Shown: positions 53,235 through 63,115 of the stretch, one piece after another
Layout: each line of letters opens with the position of its first letter
How positions within the stretch are numbered: the first letter of the stretch is position 1
NCBI RefSeq assembly: GCF_036492425.1
Contig: NZ_AP025292.1
Span: 1,550,001 to 1,614,000 of the forward strand
Source: Persicobacter psychrovividus
GTDB taxonomy: Bacteria > Bacteroidota > Bacteroidia > Cytophagales > Cyclobacteriaceae
Length of the DNA stretch: 64,000 nucleotides
Direction of reading: 5' to 3'
Notes under the pieces: model-generated
The model's input: only the letters and a program-made list of their open reading frames with translations
Database searches by the model: none
What the model was told of the DNA's origin: nothing
Translations under genes and position numbers: made by a program

Positions 53235-54419
53235 ATGATTTTTAGAAAAATGTTACCTGTTGCCTATGGGGCAGTTATTGCAATGTGTATGGCAAGCTGT
53301 CAGGAGGCCATTCAACCAGCAACAGAGCTTACCGCCACAACCCAGGATTCAGAATTGAGAACGATGGAGGAAGGGATGCCTTCCCTTCAAACTGCCTATG
53401 ACATTAATTATGTAGCGGCAGGCGATTATTATTCAATCGTTGGAGAAGATGCCAACGGTGATTTGTCGGTATTTTTTGGTGATCGAGTGAACGGCTGGAC
53501 ACGCCTTCAGGATAAATATGCCAAAAATGCTATTTGGGGAGATTACCTGGCGACTTCATATGATGATGAGTCTGGAAATTTCCTTTATGCTTTTATGCAC
53601 AATGGTAAAGTTGCCGTAAATGGCGGTTATCAGTTTGGAGGAAAGCCGCGCTACAATTCAGGAAAAAGCTATGTGGGGAGCGGTGCGGACTGCTTAGTGG
53701 AGTTTCTTGATTTGGATTATGTACACTCTGCAGGCTATTGGGTGATCAGTGGAAAAAATGCCAGCGGTAAAGTTTTGACTTTTGTAGGCAAGCAGAGAGC
53801 TTGGACACAATTGCCTGACAAACAATCTGCAAGCAATGCCTGGGGTGAATTTTTGGCTTCAGCTTTCAATCAGGTAGATGCTGGTGAAAAATTTGAAGGG
53901 GTATATGCTTATTTATTCCCAAAAAATGGGACTAAATATGTTGTAACTAACGGTTTGCGTGAGTTCTATGGCAAGCCTTGGTTTAATTCAGGAAAAAGAT
54001 TTGTAGGAACTAAAGGAGATCGTCTGACTTCTTTGATCAATCTTGATTATGTACCAAGTATGGATGCTTACATCATTCAGGGAATGAGTGAAAGTGGTAA
54101 CATTGATACTTATTTTGGAAGCCATAAAAATGGCTGGGTAAAGACTGAAGATCGCCACTCTGCAGGGAAATTGGCAGGAAAGTATGTTGATATCGCTGTA
54201 CAGTCTGTAAAAGGCGGTAAAGGATTCGGCATCAATTACCTGTTGCAATTTGGCGAAGGCGAAAATGGCAAAGTGAATGTTGGCTGGGGAAAAGGAACAA
54301 GCTATAAGAGTGAAGCAGAAATTCTGGATAAATTCGGAAACGTGATCGGTACTGGTGGCTTGAATGTAAGACACTACGGAAACGGCGTCAAAGTAGAAGG
54401 TGAGCAGGCTAAAGGATAA
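53235..54419 (+). CDS. Lipoprotein built of three internal repeats
   Basis: I choose ATG 53235 (394 residues), which places a lipoprotein signal (MLPVAYGAVIAMCMASCQEA, Cys near residue 26) at the right distance; the in-frame TTG at 53205 adds only a hydrophilic extension. The mature part has three repeats of about 100 residues. Each opens with a (D)INYV/LDYV(P) strand, then YYSIVGEDANGDLSVFFGDRVNGW, YWVISGKNASGKVLTFVGKQRAW or YIIQGMSESGNIDTYFGSHKNGW. Each then closes with NSGK(S/R)(Y/F)VG or a similar segment. This looks like a beta-propeller or beta-solenoid, surface or periplasmic. No family is recognised. Confidence 0.75.
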   Translation: MIFRKMLPVAYGAVIAMCMASCQEAIQPATELTATTQDSELRTMEEGMPSLQTAYDINYVAAGDYYSIVGEDANGDLSVFFGDRVNGWTRLQDKYAKNAIWGDYLATSYDDESGNFLYAFMHNGKVAVNGGYQFGGKPRYNSGKSYVGSGADCLVEFLDLDYVHSAGYWVISGKNASGKVLTFVGKQRAWTQLPDKQSASNAWGEFLASAFNQVDAGEKFEGVYAYLFPKNGTKYVVTNGLREFYGKPWFNSGKRFVGTKGDRLTSLINLDYVPSMDAYIIQGMSESGNIDTYFGSHKNGWVKTEDRHSAGKLAGKYVDIAVQSVKGGKGFGINYLLQFGEGENGKVNVGWGKGTSYKSEAEILDKFGNVIGTGGLNVRHYGNGVKVEGEQAKG

Positions 54420-54500
54420 TCTGAAGTCGCGTTGTCAACCATTTTGACTTGGTATATTAACAGTAGTTAATGATCGGGTAAATGATTGATCAATAAATGA

Positions 54501-54540
54501 AAACAGCACAACTGATAAAGGTTGTGCTGTTTTTTTTTTG
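54501..54540. terminator. Bidirectional terminator between the lipoprotein gene and queA
   Basis: A perfect 12-bp stem AAACAGCACAAC/GTTGTGCTGTTT with an 8-nt loop is followed by a T run on the plus strand; A-rich flanks serve queA on the minus strand. Confidence 0.85.
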
Positions 54541-55770
54541 TTATTTTTTCCGAAGTAAGAAAGAGGCGTCTCCGTAACTGAGGAATCGGTAATCTTTGTC
54601 AAGGGCATTCTGATAGACCTTTTTCCAGTCTTCGCCAATGAAGGCCGCCACAAGCATAATGAGGGTCGAGCCTGGCTGATGGAAATTCGTGATGATGCCA
54701 TCAATAATCTGGAAAGGATAGGAGGGGAAGATGAAAATTTCTGTGCTTCCCTGCAAATGGTCGGTCTTGTCGGCATCCATTCTCTGCAATACGGCGGTCA
54801 TAGCTGCTTTTACCGAAGGCAATTCCTCCACGGAATATTGGTAAGGGCGCAGCTTCTCAACAAAGAAATCCGCCTGTGGATCTTCAATCAGTTTTACCCC
54901 AAACCAGTACAGGCTTTCGAGTGTCCGCATGGAGGTCGTCCCGACACAGTAAATATTTCCCTGACGCTCGATAATGGCCTCCACATTATGTCGGTGAATA
55001 ATGATCTGCTCCTCGTGCATCGGGTGGTTCACCGCATTTTCCTCTTTTACAGGCTGAAAAGTTCCCGCACTCACATGCAATGTCAGTTCCTGACGATCAA
55101 TATTTTTGGCATCAAGTCGTTCAAGGATTTTGTCCGTAAAGTGTAAGCCTGAAGTTGGTGCTGCCACAGCGCCTTCATTTTTACTGAAAACCGTCTGATA
55201 GCGGGGCTTGTCTTCATCTTCAGCCTCCCGATTCATATAAGGAGGCAGCGGAACCGTTCCCGCCTCTTCCACGATAGCCACAAAAGGAATATCCGAAGGT
55301 GTCCATTCAAATTTTACCTGAAAAGGTGATCGACTGATGATCTCGGCTTTAAGGTGCACCTCCTGGCCTTCCACCGTCATCTCGCGGTTCAGTACCTGCC
55401 CGTCTTTCAGTTTTTTGGCATTGCCCACCATTGCTGCCCACACGGTTTCTCCTTTGGCATCCATGGCTTGAGAAATCACAGGGCTTGGTGTTATTGGGTT
55501 CAGCAGGAAAACTTCAATTTTAGCACCAGTGTCTTTTCTGAAAAAAATCCGTGCAGGAATCACCTTGGTGTTATTGAAAAAAAGGACTGAATCAGCAGGG
55601 ATGACCTGCTCAATATCAGGGAACTGCAAGTTTTCAATTTTTCCTTGCTGATAGTACAATAGTTTGGAAGCATCACGCTCGGCAAGTGGGTACTTGGCAA
55701 TGCGTTCATCATTTAGCTCGTATGTATATTCTGCCAATTTTATTTCGGGCAGTTTGACCTCTTTTTTCAT
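54541..55770 (-). CDS. queA: S-adenosylmethionine:tRNA ribosyltransferase-isomerase
   Basis: QueA transfers and rearranges the ribosyl part of SAM onto 7-aminomethyl-7-deazaguanine in tRNA, giving epoxyqueuosine. I start at ATG 55770 (MKKEVKLPEIKLAEYTYELND; 409 residues), since the frame upstream is non-conserved and a promoter sits there. Seen: RIAKYPLAERDASKLLYY, the KNEGAVAAPTSGLHFTDKILE core with the conserved APTAGLHF-like segment, LHVSAGTFQPVK, HRHNVEAII and FHQPGSTLIMLVAAFIG. Length and motif set are normal for Bacteroidota QueA. Confidence 0.94.
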   Translation of the reverse strand: MKKEVKLPEIKLAEYTYELNDERIAKYPLAERDASKLLYYQQGKIENLQFPDIEQVIPADSVLFFNNTKVIPARIFFRKDTGAKIEVFLLNPITPSPVISQAMDAKGETVWAAMVGNAKKLKDGQVLNREMTVEGQEVHLKAEIISRSPFQVKFEWTPSDIPFVAIVEEAGTVPLPPYMNREAEDEDKPRYQTVFSKNEGAVAAPTSGLHFTDKILERLDAKNIDRQELTLHVSAGTFQPVKEENAVNHPMHEEQIIIHRHNVEAIIERQGNIYCVGTTSMRTLESLYWFGVKLIEDPQADFFVEKLRPYQYSVEELPSVKAAMTAVLQRMDADKTDHLQGSTEIFIFPSYPFQIIDGIITNFHQPGSTLIMLVAAFIGEDWKKVYQNALDKDYRFLSYGDASFLLRKK

Positions 55771-55776
55771 AGGGCG

Positions 55777-55806
55777 CAAATATAATATATAATCAGCATA
55801 AGGCAA
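55777..55806 (-). promoter_or_regulatory. Consensus promoter of queA, implying a nearly leaderless mRNA
   Basis: On the minus strand TTG (55804-55806), a 19-nt spacer and TATATTTG (55777-55784, exact TAnnTTTG) precede the ATG at 55770 by only 6 nt, so transcription would start at about the start codon. Confidence 0.5.
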
Positions 55807-56120
55807 TGAATCGGGAAAATCATGATGCTCGTGAAGTATGGTTTGCTTCTGTTATCAACCTTTAAATAGGAGGAGGCTGATGTAAGGGGAACGGTCTTAT
55901 GGTTATTATATCTTAGGGGAAGAGCATAGGATTTAATGGGGGTGGTTTGAATTGATATTATTTAATATTGATCAAATGATCGAATAGCAAAATCTGGTTT
56001 TAAATAGGTGAAGATTGAGGATAAGTTGTTGTAATAAAAGGAGGTGTGATACACAAGTAGTTGTATATAGTTTTTTATCATTATTGTTTATGATTTAACG
56101 GATAATTATATGATTATATT

Positions 56121-56128
56121 TACATTTG
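56121..56128 (+). promoter_or_regulatory. Candidate -7 element of the susC operon
   Basis: TACATTTG matches TAnnTTTG exactly, 95 nt upstream of the susC start codon at 56224. A -33 element is not clear. Confidence 0.3.
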
Positions 56129-56223
56129 CCCTATTCAAACATTCAGCGTTTGGTTTGGTCATTAGTTTATTAGAAGCTTTACCAAGCGGTGGCAAATTAT
56201 CATTTTATACAAAACCTACTACT

Positions 56224-59200
56224 ATGAACTACTTTACAGGTTTCAAGCTGCACAATGCCCGATGGCTGCTGTTGGTCGTCCTGCTTCAGATTTGCAGCTG
56301 GCAGCAGGCCTTCGCCCAAGAAGGCACCACCATTTCGGGAGTGGTGATTTCTCAAACTGACCAGGAGGCTGTTATCGGCGCTTCGGTGGTCGTACAAGGA
56401 ACAACCCGAGGAACGGTTACCGATGTGGAAGGAAATTTCAGCCTTCAGCTCGAAGAGGGAGATCAGACGCTTGAAGTTTCCTATGTAGGCTACAAGCCCG
56501 CCATTATTACAATTGGCAACCAATCGACTTTTAAGGTTGAACTGGAAGAAAATGTGCAGCAACTTGACGAACTTGTCGTGGTTGGTTATGGTGTTCAGAA
56601 GAAAAAAGACCTGACAGGATCCATTGCCACCATTGATAGTGAGAACCTGAAATCAGTGCCCTCAGCCAACCCAACAGACGCCCTGCAGGGGAAAGTTTCT
56701 GGGGTTCAGGTTGTTCAGCAGGGGCAGCCAGGTACAGCACCCGTTATTAGGATTCGCGGGGTCGGTACAACAGGAAACGCTAATCCATTGTATGTTGTGG
56801 ATGGGATGTTGTTGGATGATATCAGTTATCTTTCTGCCCAGGACATCAAGTCTATGCAGGTACTGAAAGATGCTTCGGCAACGGCAATTTATGGTTCGCG
56901 AGGAGCAAATGGGGTTATCATCATCACGACTAAAGAAGGAAAAAAAGGTAGCAATACAGTCAATTACAGTGGCTATGCAGGTATTCAGAACGTTCAGCGC
57001 CGTATCGATATGGTGAACGGTAGCCAGTATGCCACCCTTGCCAATGAGCTGACGACCAATAATGGCGGTACAGATTTACCTTTCCCTGATGTGAACAATG
57101 TAGCGGATACCGATTGGTTCGATGAAATTTTTCAGGTGGCACCTATTCAGAATCACCAATTGACTTTCAGTGGAGGTAACGACAATACGCTGTATAATGT
57201 CAGTTTAAGTTATTTCAAGCAGGATGGTGTGGTGAAGAATTCTTCTTACGATCGAATTGCCCTGAGGATCAATAACACCTACCAGATGGCTGACTGGTTT
57301 AAAGTCGGTCACAATATTCAGTTCAGTTACATTACCGAGGATCTTGCACCAGGAAATGTAGTGCAGAATGCCTACATGATGGCGCCAACAGATGTACCCA
57401 CCAATCCAGATGGTTCATTTAAGGCCTCTTCTACGAATGTGGCCAACCCTGCGGCACAGCTTTTTTATGAGTCCAATAACCGAACACGTCGTCTTTGGAC
57501 GGTAGGAACCGTTTTCGCAGAGGCCACCATCGCCAAGGATTTCCGACTGAAAACCAATGTTGGTTGGGAAATTAATGGAAGTACGAACAGGAATTTTGTG
57601 CCTCAGTATTTTGTCTCGCCTACGCAGCAAAATCTGGCTTCAAGATTAACGGTCAGCAATAATATTTTCACTTCCTACCTGTGGGAAAACACCCTGTCTT
57701 ATTATAAAGAGTTTAATGAAAAGCACCAGTTAAGTGCTGTTGTTGGGGTAACGGTTCAGAATTTCCGCTCGGAATCTCTTACGGGTGGCCGACTGAATGT
57801 GCCAAGTGGTTCGGAAGATTTGTGGTACCTTGATGCTGGTGATCTGGATGGTCAAACCAACAGCAACAATGCCTCGGAATCGTCTTTGTTTTCGTACCTG
57901 GGGCGTGCCAATTATACCTTGCTTGATCGCTATTTGCTGACCGCCTCTTTGCGTGTGGATGGCTCTTCCCGTTTCGGTACAAATAACCGATTTGCAGCTT
58001 TCCCTTCGGTGGCTTTGGGTTGGCGGGTTTCCGAGGAGTCTTTCTGGAAAGATAATATCAGCTTTGTTTCAAATTTTAAACTGAGAGGTTCCTACGGTCA
58101 GATTGGTAATGATAAAATTGGGGATTATGCCTCGCAGGCAACCATCTCCACGGGCTTTGACTACAGCACGGGTACTCCTGCAAACAGACGCCCAGGCGCC
58201 ACTGCCATTGACCTCGCCAATCCTAACCTCGTTTGGGAAACCGTAGAGCAATATAATGTCGGTTTTGAAATCGGATTTCTTCAGCAGCGTCTGACCACCG
58301 AATTTGATTACTACGGACGTACCTCAAGAGATTTGCTGGTCAATATTCCAGTACCTTCCAATGCGGGCTTTGATGCACAGCAAACGGTGAACCTTGGCGA
58401 AGTGGAGAATAAAGGGATCGACCTTTCAATTAACTGGGAAGACAGCAAAGGGGATTTCAACTATCGCGCTGGCGCAACATTCTCTACAGTGAATAACAAG
58501 GTCAACCAACTCGGAACCGCTATTCCGATTATTAATGGTCCGCTGAATTTCGGTGGCTACCAGGCTTCCATTACACGGGTGGGTGATGCCATTGGTTCGT
58601 TCTATGGCTATGAGGTAATAGGCGTAAATCAGGATGCTGATGACCTGGCGAATTTCCCTCAGGCACCCAATGCTAAAATTGGAGATTTAAGATTTCGCGA
58701 TCAGGATAATAACAATGTAATTGATGATGCTGACCGTGTGATTATCGGTAACCCAACACCAAGTATGATTTTCGGACTGACCCTCGGCTTTGGCTATAAG
58801 GGACTTGATTTCTCGATGGACTGGGCAGGGCAAGCAGGTAACGATATTTATAATGGTAAAAAACAGGTTCGTCCCGATTTGGTCAACTTTGAAAGCTCTT
58901 TCCTAAACCGCTGGACAGGCCCGGGGACTTCGACAACCGAGCCATTGGTAGAAAACAGTGGGGCGAGTTTCAACGTTTCCGACCGATTTGTGGAAGATGG
59001 CTCTTTCTTCCGACTAAACAACGTTACGGTAGGTTACACTTTCAATTCCGAGCTCACCGAGCGTGTGTTTATCAAGAAACTGAGGATCTACGCTTCGGGA
59101 ACCAACCTGGTAACCTTCACGGATTACAGCGGTTTCAATCCTGAAATTATCAGTTCAAACCCTATCGCAACAGGCATAGACCTCGGTACTTATCCAGTGC

Positions 59201-59238
59201 CATCTGTTTATACTATGGGCGTTGATATCACCTTTTAA
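56224..59238 (+). CDS. SusC-type TonB-dependent outer-membrane transporter
   Basis: Residue 1 is set at ATG 56224, giving 1004 residues and a signal peptide ending near QAFAQ; an upstream extension would bury the signal. Architecture in order: an N-terminal carboxypeptidase-like regulatory beta domain (about 35-110, GVVISQTDQEAVIGASVVV, VSYVGYKPAIITI), then the TonB box region and plug (LDELVVVGYGVQKKKDLTGS, VPSANPTDALQGKVSGVQV). A large 22-strand barrel follows, ending in YPVPSVYTMGVDITF. Together with the next gene it imports oligosaccharides across the outer membrane. The gap to susD is 12 nt, so it is an operon. Confidence 0.95.
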   Translation: MNYFTGFKLHNARWLLLVVLLQICSWQQAFAQEGTTISGVVISQTDQEAVIGASVVVQGTTRGTVTDVEGNFSLQLEEGDQTLEVSYVGYKPAIITIGNQSTFKVELEENVQQLDELVVVGYGVQKKKDLTGSIATIDSENLKSVPSANPTDALQGKVSGVQVVQQGQPGTAPVIRIRGVGTTGNANPLYVVDGMLLDDISYLSAQDIKSMQVLKDASATAIYGSRGANGVIIITTKEGKKGSNTVNYSGYAGIQNVQRRIDMVNGSQYATLANELTTNNGGTDLPFPDVNNVADTDWFDEIFQVAPIQNHQLTFSGGNDNTLYNVSLSYFKQDGVVKNSSYDRIALRINNTYQMADWFKVGHNIQFSYITEDLAPGNVVQNAYMMAPTDVPTNPDGSFKASSTNVANPAAQLFYESNNRTRRLWTVGTVFAEATIAKDFRLKTNVGWEINGSTNRNFVPQYFVSPTQQNLASRLTVSNNIFTSYLWENTLSYYKEFNEKHQLSAVVGVTVQNFRSESLTGGRLNVPSGSEDLWYLDAGDLDGQTNSNNASESSLFSYLGRANYTLLDRYLLTASLRVDGSSRFGTNNRFAAFPSVALGWRVSEESFWKDNISFVSNFKLRGSYGQIGNDKIGDYASQATISTGFDYSTGTPANRRPGATAIDLANPNLVWETVEQYNVGFEIGFLQQRLTTEFDYYGRTSRDLLVNIPVPSNAGFDAQQTVNLGEVENKGIDLSINWEDSKGDFNYRAGATFSTVNNKVNQLGTAIPIINGPLNFGGYQASITRVGDAIGSFYGYEVIGVNQDADDLANFPQAPNAKIGDLRFRDQDNNNVIDDADRVIIGNPTPSMIFGLTLGFGYKGLDFSMDWAGQAGNDIYNGKKQVRPDLVNFESSFLNRWTGPGTSTTEPLVENSGASFNVSDRFVEDGSFFRLNNVTVGYTFNSELTERVFIKKLRIYASGTNLVTFTDYSGFNPEIISSNPIATGIDLGTYPVPSVYTMGVDITF

Positions 59239-59250
59239 GCCTTAACCATT

Positions 59251-60744
59251 ATGAAAACCAACTATATATTCAATACCAAAATTTTATGGGCGCTGAGCTT
59301 CCTGATGCTCTTCTCGGCCTGTGATGACTTTTTGGACAAGGTCCCGCAGGGGCGACAATCCCCTGATACTTTCTTTACTTCTGAAGAAAATGTCGAAAGG
59401 GCAGTTTTTGCCACCTACAACACTCTTTTGCGGTGGGAGCTTTCCGCTTTCCCTTTTTTGGGCTGTAACAGCATCATTTCCGACGATGCCGACAAAGGCA
59501 GTACCGCAAGTGACGGCGCCACGCAAAAAGAAATGGATGAATTTACCTTCACCACCAGTAATCCCGAGATTTTCGGCTGGTGGTCGGGGAATTATTTCGG
59601 TATCAACAGGGCCAACCAGGTATTGTCCAATATTGATGCGGTTGCCATGGACGATGCCATTAAAAACCGATTTAAAGGTGAAATGTGGTTCCTCAGAGGA
59701 TTCTTTCATTTTAATTTGGTGAAATCTTTTGGCGATGTGCCGATCAGAATCAGCATCCCTGACGACTCGGAATTTGCCGTGCCTAAAAATGATGCCGAAG
59801 AGGTGTACGCTCAGGTGATTGACGACCTTGAAAAAGCAATTGACAATCTGCCTTTGCGCAGTGAATTAAGCCCAGAGGATCTTGGCAGAGTTACCAAAGG
59901 TGCCGCGCAGGGGATGCTTGGAAAAGTTTATTTGTACCGTCAGGAATATGCCAAAGCACTTACATTGTTTGAGGCGGTGATCAACAGTGGCGAGTATGAG
60001 CTTTTCAACGATTACGCGGCATTATTTACGCCTGCGGGTCATGGCAGTAAAGAAGTGCTTTTTGAGATGTTTGCTACCGCTACCGCAGAAGGTGGTGTGG
60101 GTTCGCAATACAATCAGGTACAGGGTGTGCGTGGCGATTTGAACCGTGGATGGGGATTCAACATTCCATCGGCAGCCCTGGATGATGCCTATGAAATGGG
60201 CGACCCACGCGAAGAGGCTACCTTCCTTCGGGCTGGAGAAACTACGCGTGATGGCTTTACGGTGCCAGATGTTGATGGGATCAAGGCCTACAATCAGAAG
60301 GCTTACCGTGCCGAAAGTGAAATTGTGAACAGTGTGGACAATGGTGGCGGACACCTATACCACCTCCGATATGCTGATATTCTTTTGATGGCCGCTGAAT
60401 GTGCCAACGATGCTGGAAACAGTACCGATGCCCTGAAGTACCTCAATATGGTACGTGCCCGCGCCCGTGGAGGCGATGCGACTTTACTTCCCGATGTTAC
60501 GGATACAGACAAAGCGGGGCTTCGTGAAAAAATCTGGCAGGAACGTCAGGTAGAGTTCGGGATGGAAGGGATTCGCTATTTCGATTTGATCCGTATGGAT
60601 CAGGTAGTGCCAGGCTATGCAAAGCAAAAAATGGACCTGCATGGAAAAACGAATTTTGATCCGCAGAAGCATAAGATTTTGCCGATTCCGCAAGTGGATA
60701 TCGACCGTACGAATGGCGTTTTGGAACAATCCGAAAATTATTAA
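59251..60744 (+). CDS. SusD-type glycan-binding lipoprotein
   Basis: This 497-residue lipoprotein has a signal IFNTKILWALSFLMLFSACDD, with the lipidated Cys near residue 24. It has the SusD fold of TPR-like helices and loops: DKVPQGRQSPDTFFTSEENVERAVFATYN at the N-terminus, EMWFLRGFFHFNLVKSFGDVP, then a RagB/SusD C-terminal part with HLYHLRYADILLMAAECAND, NMVRARARGGD and IWQERQVEFGMEGIRYFDLIR. It caps the SusC barrel and binds the substrate. Immediately downstream, after 2 nt, lies the GH3 gene. Confidence 0.95.
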   Translation: MKTNYIFNTKILWALSFLMLFSACDDFLDKVPQGRQSPDTFFTSEENVERAVFATYNTLLRWELSAFPFLGCNSIISDDADKGSTASDGATQKEMDEFTFTTSNPEIFGWWSGNYFGINRANQVLSNIDAVAMDDAIKNRFKGEMWFLRGFFHFNLVKSFGDVPIRISIPDDSEFAVPKNDAEEVYAQVIDDLEKAIDNLPLRSELSPEDLGRVTKGAAQGMLGKVYLYRQEYAKALTLFEAVINSGEYELFNDYAALFTPAGHGSKEVLFEMFATATAEGGVGSQYNQVQGVRGDLNRGWGFNIPSAALDDAYEMGDPREEATFLRAGETTRDGFTVPDVDGIKAYNQKAYRAESEIVNSVDNGGGHLYHLRYADILLMAAECANDAGNSTDALKYLNMVRARARGGDATLLPDVTDTDKAGLREKIWQERQVEFGMEGIRYFDLIRMDQVVPGYAKQKMDLHGKTNFDPQKHKILPIPQVDIDRTNGVLEQSENY

Positions 60745-60746
60745 TC

Positions 60747-63035
60747 ATGCGATTTTTTTTGAAAATTGTGGCGTGCAGTTGGTGCCTGATCGGTATCAGC
60801 TGTACGCTCAGCTTTGGCCAGGGGGCATCTACACCCGACTGGGAAAGCTTCAGCAAAGACCCTAAAATTATTAAGCAGGTCAATGAGCTCCTCAGCCAAA
60901 TGACCCCCGAAGAAAAAATTGGGCAGATGACCCAGTTCGCGGGGCAGGGAGCGGTTACGGGGCCAACCATTGACGCACAGTTTCAGGAGTACCTCGACAA
61001 GGGCATGGTGGGTTCGATGTTCAATGTTTTTGGGGCTGAAGGACTCAAGAAGTTGCAAAAGAATGCCATGGAAAAGTCCCGTCTGAAGATTCCCATTCTT
61101 TTTGCTGCCGATGTCATTCACGGTTATGAAACCATCTTTCCCATCCCGCTTGCGGAATCATGCTCCTGGGATTTGGAACTGATGGAACAGAGTGCGAGAA
61201 TAGCTGCCGTGGAGGCGACTTCCGCAGGTATTAGCTGGACTTTTGCGCCTATGGTGGATATTGCCCGCGATGCCCGATGGGGACGCGTGATGGAAGGTGC
61301 TGGCGAAGATGTATACCTTGGCAGCCTTGTGGCCAAAGCGAGGGTCAAGGGATTTCAGGGGGTCAGTTCGATTGAGGATTTTAAAAAAGAACATACCCTT
61401 TTGGCATGTGCCAAGCACTTTGCCGCTTATGGTGCCGCAGAAGCTGGCAGGGATTACAATACGGTAGATGTGAGTGAGCACACCCTCAGGGAAACCTATT
61501 TTCCTCCTTTTGAGGCCTGTATTGATGCTGGCGTGGCGACTTTCATGACTTCTTTCAATGAAATTTCTGGAGTGCCGAGCACGGGAAGCCAGTTTTTGTA
61601 CAAGCACGTGCTTAGGGAAGAATGGGGTTTTTCGGGAATGGTCGTAACCGACTATACCGCCATCAACGAGCTTATTCCACATGGTTATGCCGAGGACCTT
61701 AAACATGCTTCTGAGCGTGCCTTGCTTGCAGGAATCGATATGGATATGAACGGTGCAGCTTACATTCAGCACTTGTCATCTTTGCTGAAAGAAGGTCGGA
61801 TCAGTGAAAAAATGCTCGATGTGGCGACGGCGCGTATTCTTGAACTGAAATTTATGCTTGGCCTTTTCGACGACCCTTATTTGTATATGGATACCAAAAG
61901 GGAAAAGAAATGGATCGGTCATGAATCACATAAAAAAGCCGCACTCGATGGGGCGCACCGATCGATTGTTTTGCTGAAAAATAAAGATCAGATTTTACCG
62001 CTGAAGAAAAATCAGCAGAAAAAAGTGGCTTTGATTGGTCCGATGATCAAGGAGCAGAATAGCCTGAACGGCGAATGGGCGATTCGTGGCGACCGCAGCA
62101 AAAGTGTATCGATCTTCAAAGGGTTGCAGGATGAATATCAAGGCTCAGGGGTGAAATTTACTTACGCCAAAGGTTGCGACCTGTTGAATGAAGAAGGAGA
62201 GCAGGGATTTAAAGCCGCTGTGAACCTGGCAATGGAAAGCGATATGGTGCTGGTGGCTATGGGGGAGGACTTTAACTGGTCTGGTGAGGCGGCAAGTCGC
62301 ACAAATATTAAGTTGCCTGAACCTCAGCGAGCACTGCTCAAAGCCTTGAAAGCCACTGATAAGCCGATTGTTTTGGTTTTGCTCAACGGCAGACCGCTGA
62401 ACCTTTCATGGGAAGATGAGCATCTCGATGCGATTGTGGAGGCCTGGTACCCTGGGGAGGCTGCAGGAACTGCAATTGCTGATATTATTTCTGGAGATTA
62501 TAATCCTTCGGCAAAATTGACGATGTCATTCCCAAGAAATGTAGGGCAATTACCGATCTATTATAACCACAAAAATACTGGCCGACCATTGGATCCTAAA
62601 AATAGGATGGACTACAAATCATCCTATCTTGATGTGGAAAACAGTCCTTTGTATCCGTTTGGCTACGGCCTGAGTTACACCACCTTTAAATACAGTAATT
62701 TGAGTTTAAGCAGTGAGAAATTCAGTGTTGGTGGTGAAATTCAAGTATCGGTGGAGGTGAAAAATACAGGGGATTATGACGGCGAGGAAATCGTTCAGCT
62801 TTACATTCAGGATATTGCCGCCTCTGTTACGCAGCCTGTAAAATCGCTGAAAGGTTTTCAAAAGATCATGCTCAAAAAAGGAGAACAAAAAAGGGTTTCA
62901 TTTACTTTAAATGAGGAATCCATTAAGATTCTAACCGCAGATTTAAAACGGGAGGCAGAAGCAGGAAAATTCAACCTTTGGGTAGGGAATTCCTCAAATG
63001 ATGCGTCAAATCATAAAACATTTTACTATGAATAA
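60747..63035 (+). CDS. bglX: Glycoside hydrolase family 3 beta-glucosidase-like enzyme
   Basis: This 762-residue enzyme has an N-terminal signal peptide (KIVACSWCLIGISCTLSFGQG) and is probably periplasmic. The (alpha/beta)8 domain carries the nucleophile Asp302 in GFSGMVVTDYTAINEL and the conserved KHF in CAKHFAAYGAAEAGRDYN. The second domain (about 390-620) contains the candidate acid/base Glu514 in WSGEAASRTNIKL. A C-terminal fibronectin-III-like domain (about 670-750) begins QVSVEVKNTGDYDGEEIVQLY. It cleaves terminal beta-linked glucose or related sugars. Given the next gene, beta-1,2-linked gluco-oligosaccharides such as sophorose are a reasonable guess. Confidence 0.93.
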   Translation: MRFFLKIVACSWCLIGISCTLSFGQGASTPDWESFSKDPKIIKQVNELLSQMTPEEKIGQMTQFAGQGAVTGPTIDAQFQEYLDKGMVGSMFNVFGAEGLKKLQKNAMEKSRLKIPILFAADVIHGYETIFPIPLAESCSWDLELMEQSARIAAVEATSAGISWTFAPMVDIARDARWGRVMEGAGEDVYLGSLVAKARVKGFQGVSSIEDFKKEHTLLACAKHFAAYGAAEAGRDYNTVDVSEHTLRETYFPPFEACIDAGVATFMTSFNEISGVPSTGSQFLYKHVLREEWGFSGMVVTDYTAINELIPHGYAEDLKHASERALLAGIDMDMNGAAYIQHLSSLLKEGRISEKMLDVATARILELKFMLGLFDDPYLYMDTKREKKWIGHESHKKAALDGAHRSIVLLKNKDQILPLKKNQQKKVALIGPMIKEQNSLNGEWAIRGDRSKSVSIFKGLQDEYQGSGVKFTYAKGCDLLNEEGEQGFKAAVNLAMESDMVLVAMGEDFNWSGEAASRTNIKLPEPQRALLKALKATDKPIVLVLLNGRPLNLSWEDEHLDAIVEAWYPGEAAGTAIADIISGDYNPSAKLTMSFPRNVGQLPIYYNHKNTGRPLDPKNRMDYKSSYLDVENSPLYPFGYGLSYTTFKYSNLSLSSEKFSVGGEIQVSVEVKNTGDYDGEEIVQLYIQDIAASVTQPVKSLKGFQKIMLKKGEQKRVSFTLNEESIKILTADLKREAEAGKFNLWVGNSSNDASNHKTFYYE

Positions 63036-63067
63036 TACATCTTTGTAGTACATATTAACACCTTGGA

Positions 63068-63097
63068 AACCCGTCGTTGATAGCGGCGGGTTTTTGT
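63068..63097 (+). terminator. Terminator or attenuator between the GH3 gene and the next hydrolase
   Basis: AACCCGTCG/CGGCGGGTT with one G-T pair is followed by TTTTG, 33 nt past the GH3 stop. Since the next gene starts only 19 nt later, it may be a leaky internal terminator. Confidence 0.5.
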
Positions 63098-63115
63098 TTA
63101 AATACTTTCGAATAA

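Larger units (their letters stand above)
55771..56223. other. Divergent control region between queA and susC
   Basis: A 453-bp AT-rich region. It holds the queA promoter (55777-55806) and a susC -7 candidate (56121-56128); no coding frame is supported. Confidence 0.5.
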
